NCBI RefSeq assembly: GCF_900103715.1 | Contig: NZ_FNHL01000005.1 | Span: 62,001-126,000 of the forward strand | Origin: Halogranum gelatinilyticum | GTDB taxonomy: Archaea > Halobacteriota > Halobacteria > Halobacteriales > Haloferacaceae | Direction of reading: 5' to 3' | DNA length: 64,000 nt | Part shown: positions 26,706 to 34,711 of the stretch, piece by piece | Position numbering within the stretch: position 1 is the stretch's first letter | Layout of the letters: each line of letters starts with the position of its first letter | The notes under the pieces: generated by a model | The model's database searches: none | What the model was told of the DNA's origin: nothing | The model's input: only the letters and a program-made list of their open reading frames with translations | Position numbers and translations under genes: made by a program

Positions 26706-27434
26706 ATGCGTCGGGTGGTTCGGGTTCCGAAACTGGACGACGAGGAAGCGGCTTATCGAGATAGATCCATAACGCACAGCCAGCAGACCTCGAAGGCAAA
26801 CGATGAGCACCCGCCACTCGATTACCGAGCATCAGACGCGCCAGATGACGCTGCTGCAGATCTTCCGCCGGCATGGGACGTGGAACTCAGTCCGTGGTCA
26901 GTTGGCTACGAGCCGATTGGTGCAACGTCGATTGGGGTCGAAGCAGAGCGAAGGAAGGCCAGCCGGTTCGCTCGATTCAAAGTTCCTGAGACACGACTCG
27001 CACTGCATCAAGAAGGACGACACCCATCAGATGGAAACCAAGCATCCCGGTTAGCGACAATCGACAAGAAGCGGATTACGCAGGCCTACTGTAATCAGCT
27101 GGACGTTCCACGACACCTGCAAGCGGATGCAGTTCGCGGGATGTTACTATTAGATCTCACAGTATTCGGCAACCAGAAACGAATCGAGGGTATCGCGCTG
27201 CTGGTGATTGAGCTGATAGTCGATTACGAGCGCCGATATCGACGACGAGACGCAGAGGCTAGTCGGATGGCCGAAAATCCCAGATTCAAATATCTCATTC
27301 GATCGGCTGGCCTCGTTCCTGGGAAGATAAAGCTCGGTCGAAAAGTGAAATCTGAACTCATAGAGAAAGACTTCTTTGAATCCGATGCACCGGGGCTATC
27401 CCCACGGACAGCTGTAGGGCATGACAACCGATAG
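26706..27434 (+). CDS. Hypothetical protein resembling haloarchaeal RNA polymerase subunit epsilon
   Basis: A 242-residue protein. The middle (WDVELSPWSVGYEPIGATS, then ERRKASRFARF) and the helical C-terminal half (ITQAYCNQLDVP, DLTVFGNQKRIEGIALLVIELIVDYERR, FKYLIRSAGL) follow the pattern I associate with the haloarchaea-specific protein annotated as RNA polymerase subunit epsilon. I cannot confirm this without a search, and a TFB-like helical regulator is an alternative. A TATTAAA box is 28-34 bp upstream. Together with the TFB at 44427 it would give the island its own transcription factors. Confidence 0.45.
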   Translation: MRRVVRVPKLDDEEAAYRDRSITHSQQTSKANDEHPPLDYRASDAPDDAAADLPPAWDVELSPWSVGYEPIGATSIGVEAERRKASRFARFKVPETRLALHQEGRHPSDGNQASRLATIDKKRITQAYCNQLDVPRHLQADAVRGMLLLDLTVFGNQKRIEGIALLVIELIVDYERRYRRRDAEASRMAENPRFKYLIRSAGLVPGKIKLGRKVKSELIEKDFFESDAPGLSPRTAVGHDNR

Positions 27435-28020
27435 TACGACGAAAACCAGAGTTCACTGGTACTGAGATTTTCAAGTCAGCACCATTTCTCATAATGCGCT
27501 CGTTTGGGATTTCAGCAACGACTCAGACCATAGTCCCACAGAAACCCACCATATTATCTATATTTCTCTGAGAGAAGTGCGCAACCCTGTCTAAAATCCC
27601 GTCATGCACTTTTCAGAGCTTGTATCGCCTGATTTCGAGAGCGACGGGGAGATCATCTGCAGAGGCATCAAACGAGCCATCAATTTCCTTGGTTAGATGC
27701 TGCCCAAGCCTGCTCACACTAGAGCACCAATACCCCCGAAATCGAGTCTTTCACCCCACCGTCAAGCACAATTCTTCCCAACCACCGCATTTTCTGGTTC
27801 GTCGAGGACCCTATTACCGCCTGAGAACTGCCCGACACCTCTTTAAGCCAATCTGGGCTGGTCATAATCCACTCTGTACCTTCCAAATCATCCAAAGGAA
27901 GGCTAGGGTACACCGGTGCAAACGCCGCTGGCTCTCTCCGGCCGAAGGGCCATCAAACGACGACCGTCTCTAGCCAATATGTCAGAATTAACTCACTAGA
28001 TGGGAGTGCGATCCGCGGTG
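27435..28020. other. Intergenic region, probable decayed sequence
   Basis: A 31-codon frame from 27604 (MHFSELVSPDF...) and a minus-strand 64-codon frame at 27719-27913 look like fragments of coding sequence, possibly of a transposase, but neither can be assigned. There is no intact gene, tRNA or repeat that I can see up to the hairpin promoter at 28023. Confidence 0.4.
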
Positions 28021-28030
28021 GGGTTTGTCG

Positions 28031-28051
28031 CCCCCGAGAGGGGCGAGGGGG
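28031..28051 (+). promoter_or_regulatory. Cargo hairpin motif 1
   Basis: After the box GTTTGTCG come CCCCC (28031-28035), loop GAGAGGGGCGA, and GGGGG (28047-28051). It ends 26 bp before the ATG at 28078. One of twelve similar modules. Confidence 0.65.
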
Positions 28052-28077
28052 CCGTCGTAGGTACCCACTCAACAATC

Positions 28078-28509
28078 ATGTCTTCCGAACACGAGCAACA
28101 GCAATCACGACTCTCTAGCGAGCAGGCTGAGCAACCGAGCGAAGAACCGTGGACAGATCTCGAACTGACGCTCCCGCACGGCAAAAGTCCGACTGGCATC
28201 GTCTCATTTGTCGAGTGCGCACTCGTCGAACTCACCCACGAAGACGTCGGAGCCGAGTTCGTCTCGACGAGCGTAGCAGGCGTGAAGCGGACACAGTTCA
28301 TCGCCGTCGACGACATCGGTCAGCGGTTCAAGAAGCGGTATTTCGACGAGCGTCTCGGCTGGCACGAAACGACAGTCAGCCGTGAAGCGGTTCGTGAGGA
28401 GTTAGTCAATCGACTCACACAGCGGTCGTCACTGGGCAGTGGTGTGGGTCAGCATGGCGTCGTCGACGATCAAGACAAATTCAAGGTGATGCCCGTTCGG
28501 GAGCTGTGA
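28078..28509 (+). CDS. Small hypothetical cargo protein
   Basis: A 143-residue protein starting at the ATG at 28078, 26 bp after the hairpin; a longer frame from 28000 would run through the hairpin and is rejected. The N-terminal 25 residues are Q/E/S-rich. The body has THEDVGAEFVSTSVAGVKRTQFIAVDDIGQRFKKRYFDERLGWHETTVSR, a mixed alpha/beta pattern that I do not recognise. It is followed by inverted repeat B. Confidence 0.65.
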   Translation: MSSEHEQQQSRLSSEQAEQPSEEPWTDLELTLPHGKSPTGIVSFVECALVELTHEDVGAEFVSTSVAGVKRTQFIAVDDIGQRFKKRYFDERLGWHETTVSREAVREELVNRLTQRSSLGSGVGQHGVVDDQDKFKVMPVREL

Positions 28510-28525
28510 ATTCGGGAGTGACGTC

Positions 28526-28566
28526 TTAACCAACAATAGTACAAGATAATAACGCTTGTTGGTTAA
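28526..28566. promoter_or_regulatory. Island inverted repeat, copy B (N23)
   Basis: TTAACCAAC at 28526-28534 and GTTGGTTAA at 28558-28566, perfect arms, 23 bp between. It stands 92 bp before the HTH gene at 28659. Confidence 0.75.
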
Positions 28567-28658
28567 GTTTGTGGTCCGCTGGTGGATTCCGCCCCGCACA
28601 AAGTCAAGAAACTATTCCTCGAAGTAAGAACTATATCCCGTGCCGCGCAAGAACGAGT

Positions 28659-29192
28659 ATGTCCAACAGCGAGTCTCCAGGCGGCCCGCCCTCTTTCGAG
28701 GATGCGTTTCGTGGCGACGACGTTGAGCAACGCATCTACGGGACCATTCTCCAGACTCGCGAGCCGACGACAGCAAGCGCCATCGCCGACGTTGCCGACT
28801 GTGACCCGAAAACTGCTCGGAAATATCTGGGCTGGTTCAGTGAACTCGGTATCGTCACGCGCCACAACGGCCATCCGGCCACCTACGAGCGCAACGACGC
28901 CTACTTCGAGTGGCGGCGAATCAACCAGCTAGCGGCCGACCACTCCGTCGAAGACCTCCAGCAGCGCGTTCGGGAACTGAGCTCACGGATCGAGGAGTAC
29001 GAGGACACGTACGGTGCCCCGACGCCAGCGGCCGTCGACGCAGTCGACACCGCAGAATCGAGCGACGACCGGACGATCGATGACGTCTACGGTGACCTCG
29101 GCGACTGGGCAACCGCTCGGGACGAGCGAACACGCTACGAACGTGCCCGTCAGCAACGCGCGAGCACTGAGACCGAACAGGTATCCGGGTAA
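28659..29192 (+). CDS. Winged-helix regulator, DUF7342-like
   Basis: A 177-residue protein. Residues 15-75 form a wHTH (VEQRIYGTILQTREPTTASAIADVADCDPKTARKYL..., read as short segments: TTASAIADVA and PKTARKYLGWF as helices 2 and 3), followed by a coiled-coil segment LQQRVRELSSRIEEYE. The pattern fits the haloarchaeal DUF7342 family. The ATG at 28659 is the first after inverted repeat B. It is followed 8 bp later by a possible RNase-toxin-like gene, so it may be the antitoxin and autorepressor of that pair. Confidence 0.7.
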   Translation: MSNSESPGGPPSFEDAFRGDDVEQRIYGTILQTREPTTASAIADVADCDPKTARKYLGWFSELGIVTRHNGHPATYERNDAYFEWRRINQLAADHSVEDLQQRVRELSSRIEEYEDTYGAPTPAAVDAVDTAESSDDRTIDDVYGDLGDWATARDERTRYERARQQRASTETEQVSG

Positions 29193-29200
29193 CCACATCG

Positions 29201-29635
29201 ATGGTGCCGCCAACAGGGGACGGCGGAAGCCCTGAACCTATCGATCGCCCGACACTCGAGTTCCTGCAAACACGTCTTCGAGCAACGGGTCAGGTCGCAA
29301 CAGCACTCATCACCGACGCGGGCGGCCATCTCGAACTTCGTGTGACACTCACACCATCGTACTATCCAGACTCCGTCGAGGAGGCGACTCTGGCTGTTCG
29401 CTGGTACACGAACGACGACTTCAAAATTCACTACCGGGAGGTTCAGTCAGACCGCTCCTGGGAATGTCGGTGGGATCGCCACCCAAACCCCCACAATACC
29501 CGAGACCATTTCCACCCTCCACCCGCTGCCCCCACCCCCGGCGACGACGCTTCGTGGCCGACCGACCATCGAGACGTGCTTCGGCTCGTCCTCGGCGAAA
29601 TTGAAGACCGGATAGCGGCCCTGTGGAGTGAGTAA
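29201..29635 (+). CDS. Possible toxin-like protein (TumE/DUF6516-like tail)
   Basis: A 144-residue protein. The strand pattern ELRVTLTPSYYP, LAVRWYTNDDFKIHY and especially CRWDRHPNPHN...HFHPPP resembles the end of TumE-type (DUF6516) toxins, which have a WD-N-PHH...PHHKH pattern. It follows the wHTH gene by 8 bp. The toxin role is inferred from this resemblance and the arrangement. Confidence 0.5.
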   Translation: MVPPTGDGGSPEPIDRPTLEFLQTRLRATGQVATALITDAGGHLELRVTLTPSYYPDSVEEATLAVRWYTNDDFKIHYREVQSDRSWECRWDRHPNPHNTRDHFHPPPAAPTPGDDASWPTDHRDVLRLVLGEIEDRIAALWSE

Positions 29636-29690
29636 GGGATGTCCCAAAGGTGAACCTGTATCGCGAACCGTTTTAGCACTCCGCCGCAGG

Positions 29691-29732
29691 TTAACCAACA
29701 CAGAATCATAGCCCCCTTGCAGCGTTGGTTAA
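29691..29732. promoter_or_regulatory. Island inverted repeat, copy C (N24)
   Basis: TTAACCAAC at 29691-29699 and GTTGGTTAA at 29724-29732, perfect arms. A cargo hairpin follows 24 bp downstream. Confidence 0.75.
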
Positions 29733-29756
29733 CACGTAGCAGAGAGCAGTTTGTCC

Positions 29757-29777
29757 GCGCCTGAGAGGCCGAGGCGC
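29757..29777 (+). promoter_or_regulatory. Cargo hairpin motif 2
   Basis: GCGCCT (29757-29762), loop GAGAGGCCG, AGGCGC (29772-29777), behind TTTGTCC. It ends 25 bp before the ATG at 29803. Confidence 0.6.
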
Positions 29778-29802
29778 GTAGATTCGCGCCGACGTGATTC
29801 CC

Positions 29803-30093
29803 ATGCCCGGTACAGACGCACTCGACGATGCATCAGCCGACCACGAACGGTTTGAAGCAGATCTCATCGCACAGGATCAAGATGCCGCCCGCGTCTCGGT
29901 AGCGGATATTGACGAGAGGAGAGCCCATTCTCTGGTCAATGACCTCGTCGACGACGACGTCATCACTCCCATCCCCGACGAACGGGTCCTCGTCCACGAG
30001 CCAAGCGACGAGGCATTCGACTCGATACTCCAACTCGCGGTCTTCCATCGAGGTTGGACCGCCGCTCGCGACACCGACGAGGGAGGAGAGTGA
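29803..30093 (+). CDS. Small conserved-looking haloarchaeal cargo protein
   Basis: A 96-residue acidic protein (MPGTDALDDASADHERFE start). ARVSVADIDERRAHSLVNDLVDDDVI suggests a small helical domain, followed by a strand PIPDERVLVHEP and a helix SILQLAVFHRGW. The family is not named to me. The ATG at 29803 is 25 bp after the hairpin; a GTG at 29794 is an alternative. Its stop overlaps the next ATG by one base (TGATG). Confidence 0.65.
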   Translation: MPGTDALDDASADHERFEADLIAQDQDAARVSVADIDERRAHSLVNDLVDDDVITPIPDERVLVHEPSDEAFDSILQLAVFHRGWTAARDTDEGGE

Positions 30094-30422
30094 TGCAACA
30101 GACACTTGCTGGCTGTGCCTTCTGCGATGCGGTTCCCGGTACAGACGTGGGAGAGGCACATACCTGGGGCAAAGACGAACGAGTCACACACCCGATCTGC
30201 GTCGACTGCGCGATCCAGTCGAATCCCGATCCCGACGAGCGTGACCACCACGCCTGCGATAGCTGTGGCCTCGTCGTCGATGCGCTTGCAGCCCTCACAC
30301 GGTTCCGTGTCGAACTCGGCCACCTGGAAGGTCCACTACAGCTGTGTGCGAGATGTAGTCCCGATGGGCCCGCGACGTACTGGACGCGGGACCTAGGCGA
30401 CCATCTCGTTAGTGAGCCTTGA
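30093..30422 (+). CDS. Zinc-binding protein with four CxxC pairs
   Basis: A 109-residue protein with CAFC, CVDC, CDSC and CARC pairs, so two zinc sites are likely; the middle is short and there is no catalytic motif. It is translationally coupled to the upstream gene (TGATG at 30091-30095). Such proteins act as small nucleic-acid or protein binding modules; the role here is unknown. Confidence 0.7.
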   Translation: MQQTLAGCAFCDAVPGTDVGEAHTWGKDERVTHPICVDCAIQSNPDPDERDHHACDSCGLVVDALAALTRFRVELGHLEGPLQLCARCSPDGPATYWTRDLGDHLVSEP

Positions 30423-30502
30423 TACAGAGTCGTAGTCGGTCGTACGTGTCAGCGATGATTCGTGAGACCCTTATCCATCAGTACAGCCTACTCGCCCTAC
30501 CG

Positions 30503-31096
30503 ATGACCGACACAGAACGCGATTGTCACGGGTACACCCCGATGGACTACGACTCGGACAGCGAGGCAGACGAGGTGTACCAGCGGTGTCTGTCGTATCT
30601 GCTTGCACACGCGCCTATCGAGCCCGACGACGTCGTGCTTGACATCGGTACGGGTACCGGTATCGTCGCTTTCGAACTTGCGTCGAAGTGTGACCACGTG
30701 ATAGGGCGGGATATCTACGACGAGTGGCCCCGGTACGCCCGTGAGAAGGCCGAGCAGCGTGGCATAGAGAACGTCTCGTTCAGCCACGGGTCGTTCCGTG
30801 AACCGAACGTTGACGAACCAGTGGACGTCGTCATCGCCAGCTATGCCCTCTACATGGCCTACGACGAAGGGGGCGAGGACGAATTACGCGCCGCCATCGG
30901 CGGTCTCGCGTCGCTGAATTCGCGGTGCATAGTGATCGCCGACAAGATGCGCTTCGCACCGGTGCAGTCCCCAAGCGATTACGAGACGTTACCACCGATG
31001 GGAACCGTCGCCGATCTCCTCGTGGATGCAGGCTTCACGATCACCGATATCGAGATCATCACTAAGTCGGTCGGTGTCATCATCGCCACCCGATAG
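30503..31096 (+). CDS. SAM-dependent methyltransferase
   Basis: A 197-residue class I methyltransferase: motif I VVLDIGTGTGIVAF, motif II acid in VIGRDIYDE, and motif IV region VDVVIASYALYM. The substrate cannot be read from sequence; it is not a DNA methyltransferase, as no NPPY/DPPY-type motif is present. The ATG at 30503 has TTAT about 32 bp upstream; an ATG at 30455 would add 16 residues. A small-molecule or protein target is likely. Confidence 0.8.
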   Translation: MTDTERDCHGYTPMDYDSDSEADEVYQRCLSYLLAHAPIEPDDVVLDIGTGTGIVAFELASKCDHVIGRDIYDEWPRYAREKAEQRGIENVSFSHGSFREPNVDEPVDVVIASYALYMAYDEGGEDELRAAIGGLASLNSRCIVIADKMRFAPVQSPSDYETLPPMGTVADLLVDAGFTITDIEIITKSVGVIIATR

Positions 31097-31174
31097 TACC
31101 ACGTCAGCAGCCTCCGTCGAAAACTCAGCCGTACGGAACTTCCGAGAGTTGAACGAATGACGTTCCATGAGTGT

Positions 31175-31270
31175 GTGCTGAACCTACCCTCTGTATGTTA
31201 CACGCGACTTCTGACAGGGCTCAGCGAGGTTTCTGCGCTCGTGCTGAATACAGCGCGCGAGTCGGTAACT
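31175..31270 (+). repeat. Cassette repeat junction: half-sites reverse-B then A
   Basis: TACCCTCTGTATGTTACACGCGACTTCTGACAG-type sequence (reverse B, 31184-31216) is followed by GAGGTTTC...GTGCTGAATACAGCGCGCG (A, 31226-31260). The same composite occurs inverted at 61706-61790, with about 80 percent identity by eye. It forms the left flank of a small-gene cassette. Confidence 0.75.
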
Positions 31271-31317
31271 GACACAACGCACAGTATGAGAGAATCGAAT
31301 TGCTCAGAGGAGGCGAT

Positions 31318-31473
31318 TCACTGCATATTTGGTGGTTCAGAATCGTCTGAGAGGAAGATGCTGTCTTGGTTTGGGTCAAAATAAACTTCCAACGCTCGTA
31401 GTGCCCCAGCATAGGCAGAAATCATGACGAATGCGAATCCAACCAAGGCCGGAATTATGAGCTCAAGAACCAT
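31318..31473 (-). CDS. Small single-helix membrane protein in a repeat-flanked cassette
   Basis: A 51-residue protein starting at the ATG at 31473: one hydrophobic helix (about residues 4-24, IIPALVGFAFVMISAYAGA) and an acidic tail. It is the only plausible gene between two copies of the cassette repeat. Small membrane proteins are also the content of two other repeat-flanked cassettes in this window (48354 and 61802). The function is unknown. Confidence 0.55.
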   Translation of the reverse strand: MVLELIIPALVGFAFVMISAYAGALRALEVYFDPNQDSIFLSDDSEPPNMQ

Positions 31474-31578
31474 CGTCCGACCGACTTTATAGTGTTCTAA
31501 CAAATAAGCACCGGTCAATTCACACGTCTCTACTGAACGGCTGTTTCGCAACCAACGGGGTGAAACGAATCGCAGTCG

Positions 31579-31637
31579 CGTGCTGAATACACCCTCTGTA
31601 TGTGTCACGCACTTTCTGCCAAGGTCTGGAGGTTTCA
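31579..31637 (+). repeat. Cassette repeat, reverse half-site B with A-like edge
   Basis: TGCTGAATACACCCTCTGTATGT...CACTTTCTGCCAAGG matches 31177-31235 as a direct repeat and matches the reverse complement of the B half-site at 48204. Right flank of the cassette holding the gene at 31318. Confidence 0.7.
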
Positions 31638-31696
31638 ACAGAGCCGTGTAGACTTGCTCACAGCGTAGTCACGGCCTCACTTCCTCCCCTCCGTGG

Positions 31697-32509
31697 TCAG
31701 ATCGTCATTGAGTGACGTTCGACGCGCCCATCGGTTACCGCAACAGCGTCTTTCTCTTCCAGTCGTATCACGATCTCCTGTACGTCCGCTGTAGACCGAT
31801 CAAGCTCCTGTTGCAGGTCAGCCACCGACTTCGGTTCGTCAAGCGCGTGCAGCATTTCGAGCTCTTCGTAGACGCGTTCGGTGATCTCCGCCACTGGGCC
31901 GTGCAACGGCGTCGTCACATTGTGTTGTTCGGTGAGATCGGTCAACGCTTCGTTGACGTACGTCACGAACAGCTCTTGCTCCAAGAGTTCGACCTGCGTC
32001 TCGAGTTCCGCTTCGACGACATCGAACTCGAGGCCGGTCTGCATCAACGAGAACATATCCTCGATATCGTCCACCCGACCGGCAACCGCTTTGAACAGGA
32101 AGATATCTTCTGGGCTCACGAGCTCGACCACGAGATTCCCAGGATCGAGATACCGTTCGCTCCGCTCACGGATGCCTGGAGACAGAATCAGCTTGCCGAT
32201 TACCTGCTGGTTGAAAACGTCGATACGACACCCGTCATCGTTCTCGAAGATGCGCTGGGCACCGAGTTCTTCGTACTCTTCGTCCGGTTCCCGGACGATA
32301 TCGTATCCCAACTCGAGGAGCACCGCTTGTAACTGGCTCAGATCGTCGCCGGAGGAAACGATGAGGTCGATATCTTTGGTCGTTTCCTTGAGTCCGCGAA
32401 AGGCCATCGACCCACCGCCAATCAAGAAGACAGTAAGTGGGTTGTCCAGCTGCTGGCCGATGCGCTCGAGTTCCGACCGGATGTATGAGCTATCGAACCG
32501 CCGCCTCAT
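31697..32509 (-). CDS. Nucleotidyltransferase, toxin-like (MNT/AbiEii type)
   Basis: A 270-residue protein with the minimal nucleotidyltransferase signature GGGSMAF (31-37) and TKDIDLIV (44-51, acids D46 and D48), and a third acid in CRIDVF. The C-terminal 100 residues are helical with a wHTH-like end (SVADLQQELDRSTADVQEIVIRLEE). The ATG overlaps the stop of the HTH gene upstream (ATGA at 32506-32509). Together they look like an AbiE-type or other NTase toxin-antitoxin pair. A HEPN protein gene lies divergently beyond the regulator. Confidence 0.8.
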   Translation of the reverse strand: MRRRFDSSYIRSELERIGQQLDNPLTVFLIGGGSMAFRGLKETTKDIDLIVSSGDDLSQLQAVLLELGYDIVREPDEEYEELGAQRIFENDDGCRIDVFNQQVIGKLILSPGIRERSERYLDPGNLVVELVSPEDIFLFKAVAGRVDDIEDMFSLMQTGLEFDVVEAELETQVELLEQELFVTYVNEALTDLTEQHNVTTPLHGPVAEITERVYEELEMLHALDEPKSVADLQQELDRSTADVQEIVIRLEEKDAVAVTDGRVERHSMTI

Positions 32510-33429
32510 GGCGTCACCTCGTACTCGTCAGCCAGTTCCTGGAAGTCCTCCCACTCGGGAAGTCGGGACGTCCGCTGGGCACCGCTGGTGTCGAGATACG
32601 TGTAGAGGTCGTCGACGACGTCGTCGACGCCGTACTTGGTGGCTTGGGCTAGAAGTTCGCCGCGGTCGATGTCGACGTGACTGAGCAGGAGCAGGCAGTA
32701 TGACTGCGTTCGTGGGCCGGAATCAATCACGAGCATGTGACAGCACAACATCTCCGGGGAGAGCTCGCTCGTCGCTTCCGAATAGAGGTAGTATCGACGA
32801 TCACGTGCCAACAGCGGGAGACCGTATCGCTGGAATTGGTCTGGTCCTGTCGGAATGAAGTGTTCGTCGGTGATCTCAGTCGGTGTCTGGACAAGGAACT
32901 CGTCGAGGGACTCCCACAGAATCGTGTAGGTGTCGGTCTGTGCTTCGACAGTCTGACGGTGGACGTGATGGGCAAGCTCACGAGCGAATACGCTCAACTG
33001 TTCGAAGCCGTCGTTCAGTGCGTACGCCCCGTCGTCAGTTTGGTAGACGATTCCGCGATGCTGAAGCGGGGCAAGCGTACGGTGGACGGTACTTCGGTGG
33101 ACGTCGGCGCGGCGTGCGAGTTCGGTCGCGGTCCGTGGGGTGTCGAGGTAGTAGCACACACGGAGGGCTGCCCCTGACAACAGCTCCGGCCAGTCGATGT
33201 GTGAATACTGCTGTGTGAGGTTCGTGAGTAACTCGAGGGCCTTTGCGTCCGACAGTCGAATCCGCTTTGTTTTCCCCTGTCGACGTGTCTCGACGAGGCC
33301 AGCCGTTTCGAGCCGCTCGACGAGTTCTGACGTGTAGCTGAGACTCCGATCGAGATTCGTTGCAAAGTCAGAGACCGTCTGCTCACCGTGGAGGGCTGTA
33401 AGGGCGCGAACCTCGCCTTCTGTGAGCAT
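32506..33429 (-). CDS. Double winged-helix antitoxin/repressor of the NTase
   Basis: A 307-residue protein with two wHTH units: residues 5-60 (GEQTVSDFATNLDRS, YTSELVERLETAGLV) and 85-145 (RTATELARRADVHRSTVHRTL, HRGIVYQTDDG). The C-terminal half is an effector-like or NTase-binding domain. ATG at 33429 with TTTATATA 24-31 bp upstream, so leaderless. The TATA box is bracketed by TGTTGCA/TGCAACA arms, a likely autoregulatory site. Confidence 0.78.
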   Translation of the reverse strand: MLTEGEVRALTALHGEQTVSDFATNLDRSLSYTSELVERLETAGLVETRRQGKTKRIRLSDAKALELLTNLTQQYSHIDWPELLSGAALRVCYYLDTPRTATELARRADVHRSTVHRTLAPLQHRGIVYQTDDGAYALNDGFEQLSVFARELAHHVHRQTVEAQTDTYTILWESLDEFLVQTPTEITDEHFIPTGPDQFQRYGLPLLARDRRYYLYSEATSELSPEMLCCHMLVIDSGPRTQSYCLLLLSHVDIDRGELLAQATKYGVDDVVDDLYTYLDTSGAQRTSRLPEWEDFQELADEYEVTP

Positions 33430-33431
33430 AC

Positions 33432-33481
33432 TGTTGCATACTAGCGAACCAATATATAAATGAGTTCGGTATTTTGCAACA
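33432..33481 (-). promoter_or_regulatory. Promoter/operator of the NTase module
   Basis: TGTTGCA at 33432-33438 and TGCAACA at 33475-33481 are perfect complements 36 bp apart, and the TATA box TTTATATA (about 33453-33460) lies between. The geometry suggests repression by the double-wHTH protein. Confidence 0.55.
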
Positions 33482-33518
33482 CAGAGCGGACTCTGTCGAG
33501 GACGTGGGCATACCGAAT

Positions 33519-33546
33519 GAAAGCCCTCGGCCGCTCGGCATCGGCT
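33519..33546 (+). repeat. Fragment of the GC-rich dispersed repeat
   Basis: GAAAGCCCTCGGCCGCTCGGCA matches the start of the long copy at 35894 almost exactly and then diverges. Confidence 0.55.
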
Positions 33547-33656
33547 TTTCTATGATGTGAATGAAGCATAATCAACGCAGAGCTGAAGAAGAATCTGCTT
33601 GATTAAATGCAGACCGACAGATAGTATTTTCATGTCCTGTCCCACCGTTCTTGCAT

Positions 33657-34466
33657 ATGTATTGGAACGAAGAGGAGGTCAAGGACTACATTCGCTATCC
33701 CAGCGAAGGCAGCGCAGAGGAGCTTGCTTCTGAGATTTATTTCATTGCCCAGAATGAGCTTGACCAAGATGAAGTGATGGCGGAGCTCGTCAACGAGCTT
33801 GAAGAGAACGGATACGACTATGCACCTCTCAGGCCATACCGTTCACTCGAATACTACGAGGTGAAGACCGGCGAAGTCCGCTCTACCAATAAGAAACAGT
33901 GCGTCAGGTACAATGAGATAATGCTGCACTGTATCAATATCCTGACTGAGTACCCATTTGCACTAGTTACCCATCCCGACCCGGACTCCTGGAAAATCGT
34001 CACAGCTGCAGATTTGAATACAAGAACTGCGAAGGAGTTCCTGTTCACCTATTATGCAGAGACTGCGAAAGCAGTTGCTGATCTAATCAAAGCTGAGTAC
34101 AGCGTTGAAGAGCTCCAGGAAGTCTATGAGGATGTCCGTCCAAGAGGAGGCGCAATAGGTCGATGGCGTAACGCTGTCGATGAGAACGTGAATCTTCATC
34201 CCGTTGAGTTCATGTCCATCGCAGACCTGAAAGAAGTTATTCGAGGTAACGAGGACCTCCTCGATCAATTGGGGTTCTCCTCAAAGACTCAGTGTAAGAA
34301 GGCGTTCGACACTGTTGAGAAGTATCGAAACAAGGTGATGCACGGCAACAGAAGCGTGATTTCTAGCGAAGGGGATGTAAACGCACTCGTGGAATCACTT
34401 GAGATAGCCTGTAATATAGCGGTTGAAGCAGGTGGCGACGGCCCTGGATTAGATATTCCACCTTGA
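33657..34466 (+). CDS. HEPN-like protein
   Basis: A 269-residue protein from the ATG at 33657 (a TTG at 33651 would add two residues). Near the C-terminus KYRNKVMHGNRSV carries R-x4-H, the catalytic signature of HEPN ribonucleases, in a helical context (FDTVEKY before, LVESLEIACNIAVEAG after). The N-terminal 190 residues are helical and unrecognised. It is separated from the NTase by the regulator gene and divergent from it. HEPN and NTase proteins often form toxin-antitoxin pairs, so they may belong together. Base composition is lower in GC than the neighbours. Confidence 0.6.
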   Translation: MYWNEEEVKDYIRYPSEGSAEELASEIYFIAQNELDQDEVMAELVNELEENGYDYAPLRPYRSLEYYEVKTGEVRSTNKKQCVRYNEIMLHCINILTEYPFALVTHPDPDSWKIVTAADLNTRTAKEFLFTYYAETAKAVADLIKAEYSVEELQEVYEDVRPRGGAIGRWRNAVDENVNLHPVEFMSIADLKEVIRGNEDLLDQLGFSSKTQCKKAFDTVEKYRNKVMHGNRSVISSEGDVNALVESLEIACNIAVEAGGDGPGLDIPP

Positions 34467-34490
34467 TTCGCCACAGGTTGCTTCGTACTC

Positions 34491-34586
34491 TGAGTTCGCC
34501 AGAATGTCGGCTGTATCACTGAACGTCGGGCCCGGTTGAACAGGTTCTTTGTTACGGCCCACCATGCAGCGCCGCTGCCGCCCCCC
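34491..34586 (+). repeat. Partial GC-rich dispersed repeat
   Basis: The block from TGAGTTCGCCAGAATGTCGGCTG through CCCGGTTGAACAGGTTC to GCCGCTGCCGCCC aligns with 35995-36083. It fills most of the gap between the HEPN-like gene and the membrane protein gene. Confidence 0.7.
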
Positions 34587-34711
34587 ATGTCGCACGCGAC
34601 CGTCAATTTGAGTTAATGTTGTCGCCCAATATCCCATAGATCTCTCTGTGAAACAGCTGGTTAGGTAGGTGACTGGGCGCACGTAGTAAATCGAACCGGG
34701 AGTAAGCTCAA

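Noticed and set aside
27604-27913. Small frames that might be transposase relics
   Set aside because: Short, in different frames and strands, and not alignable to a family from memory; left as decayed sequence.
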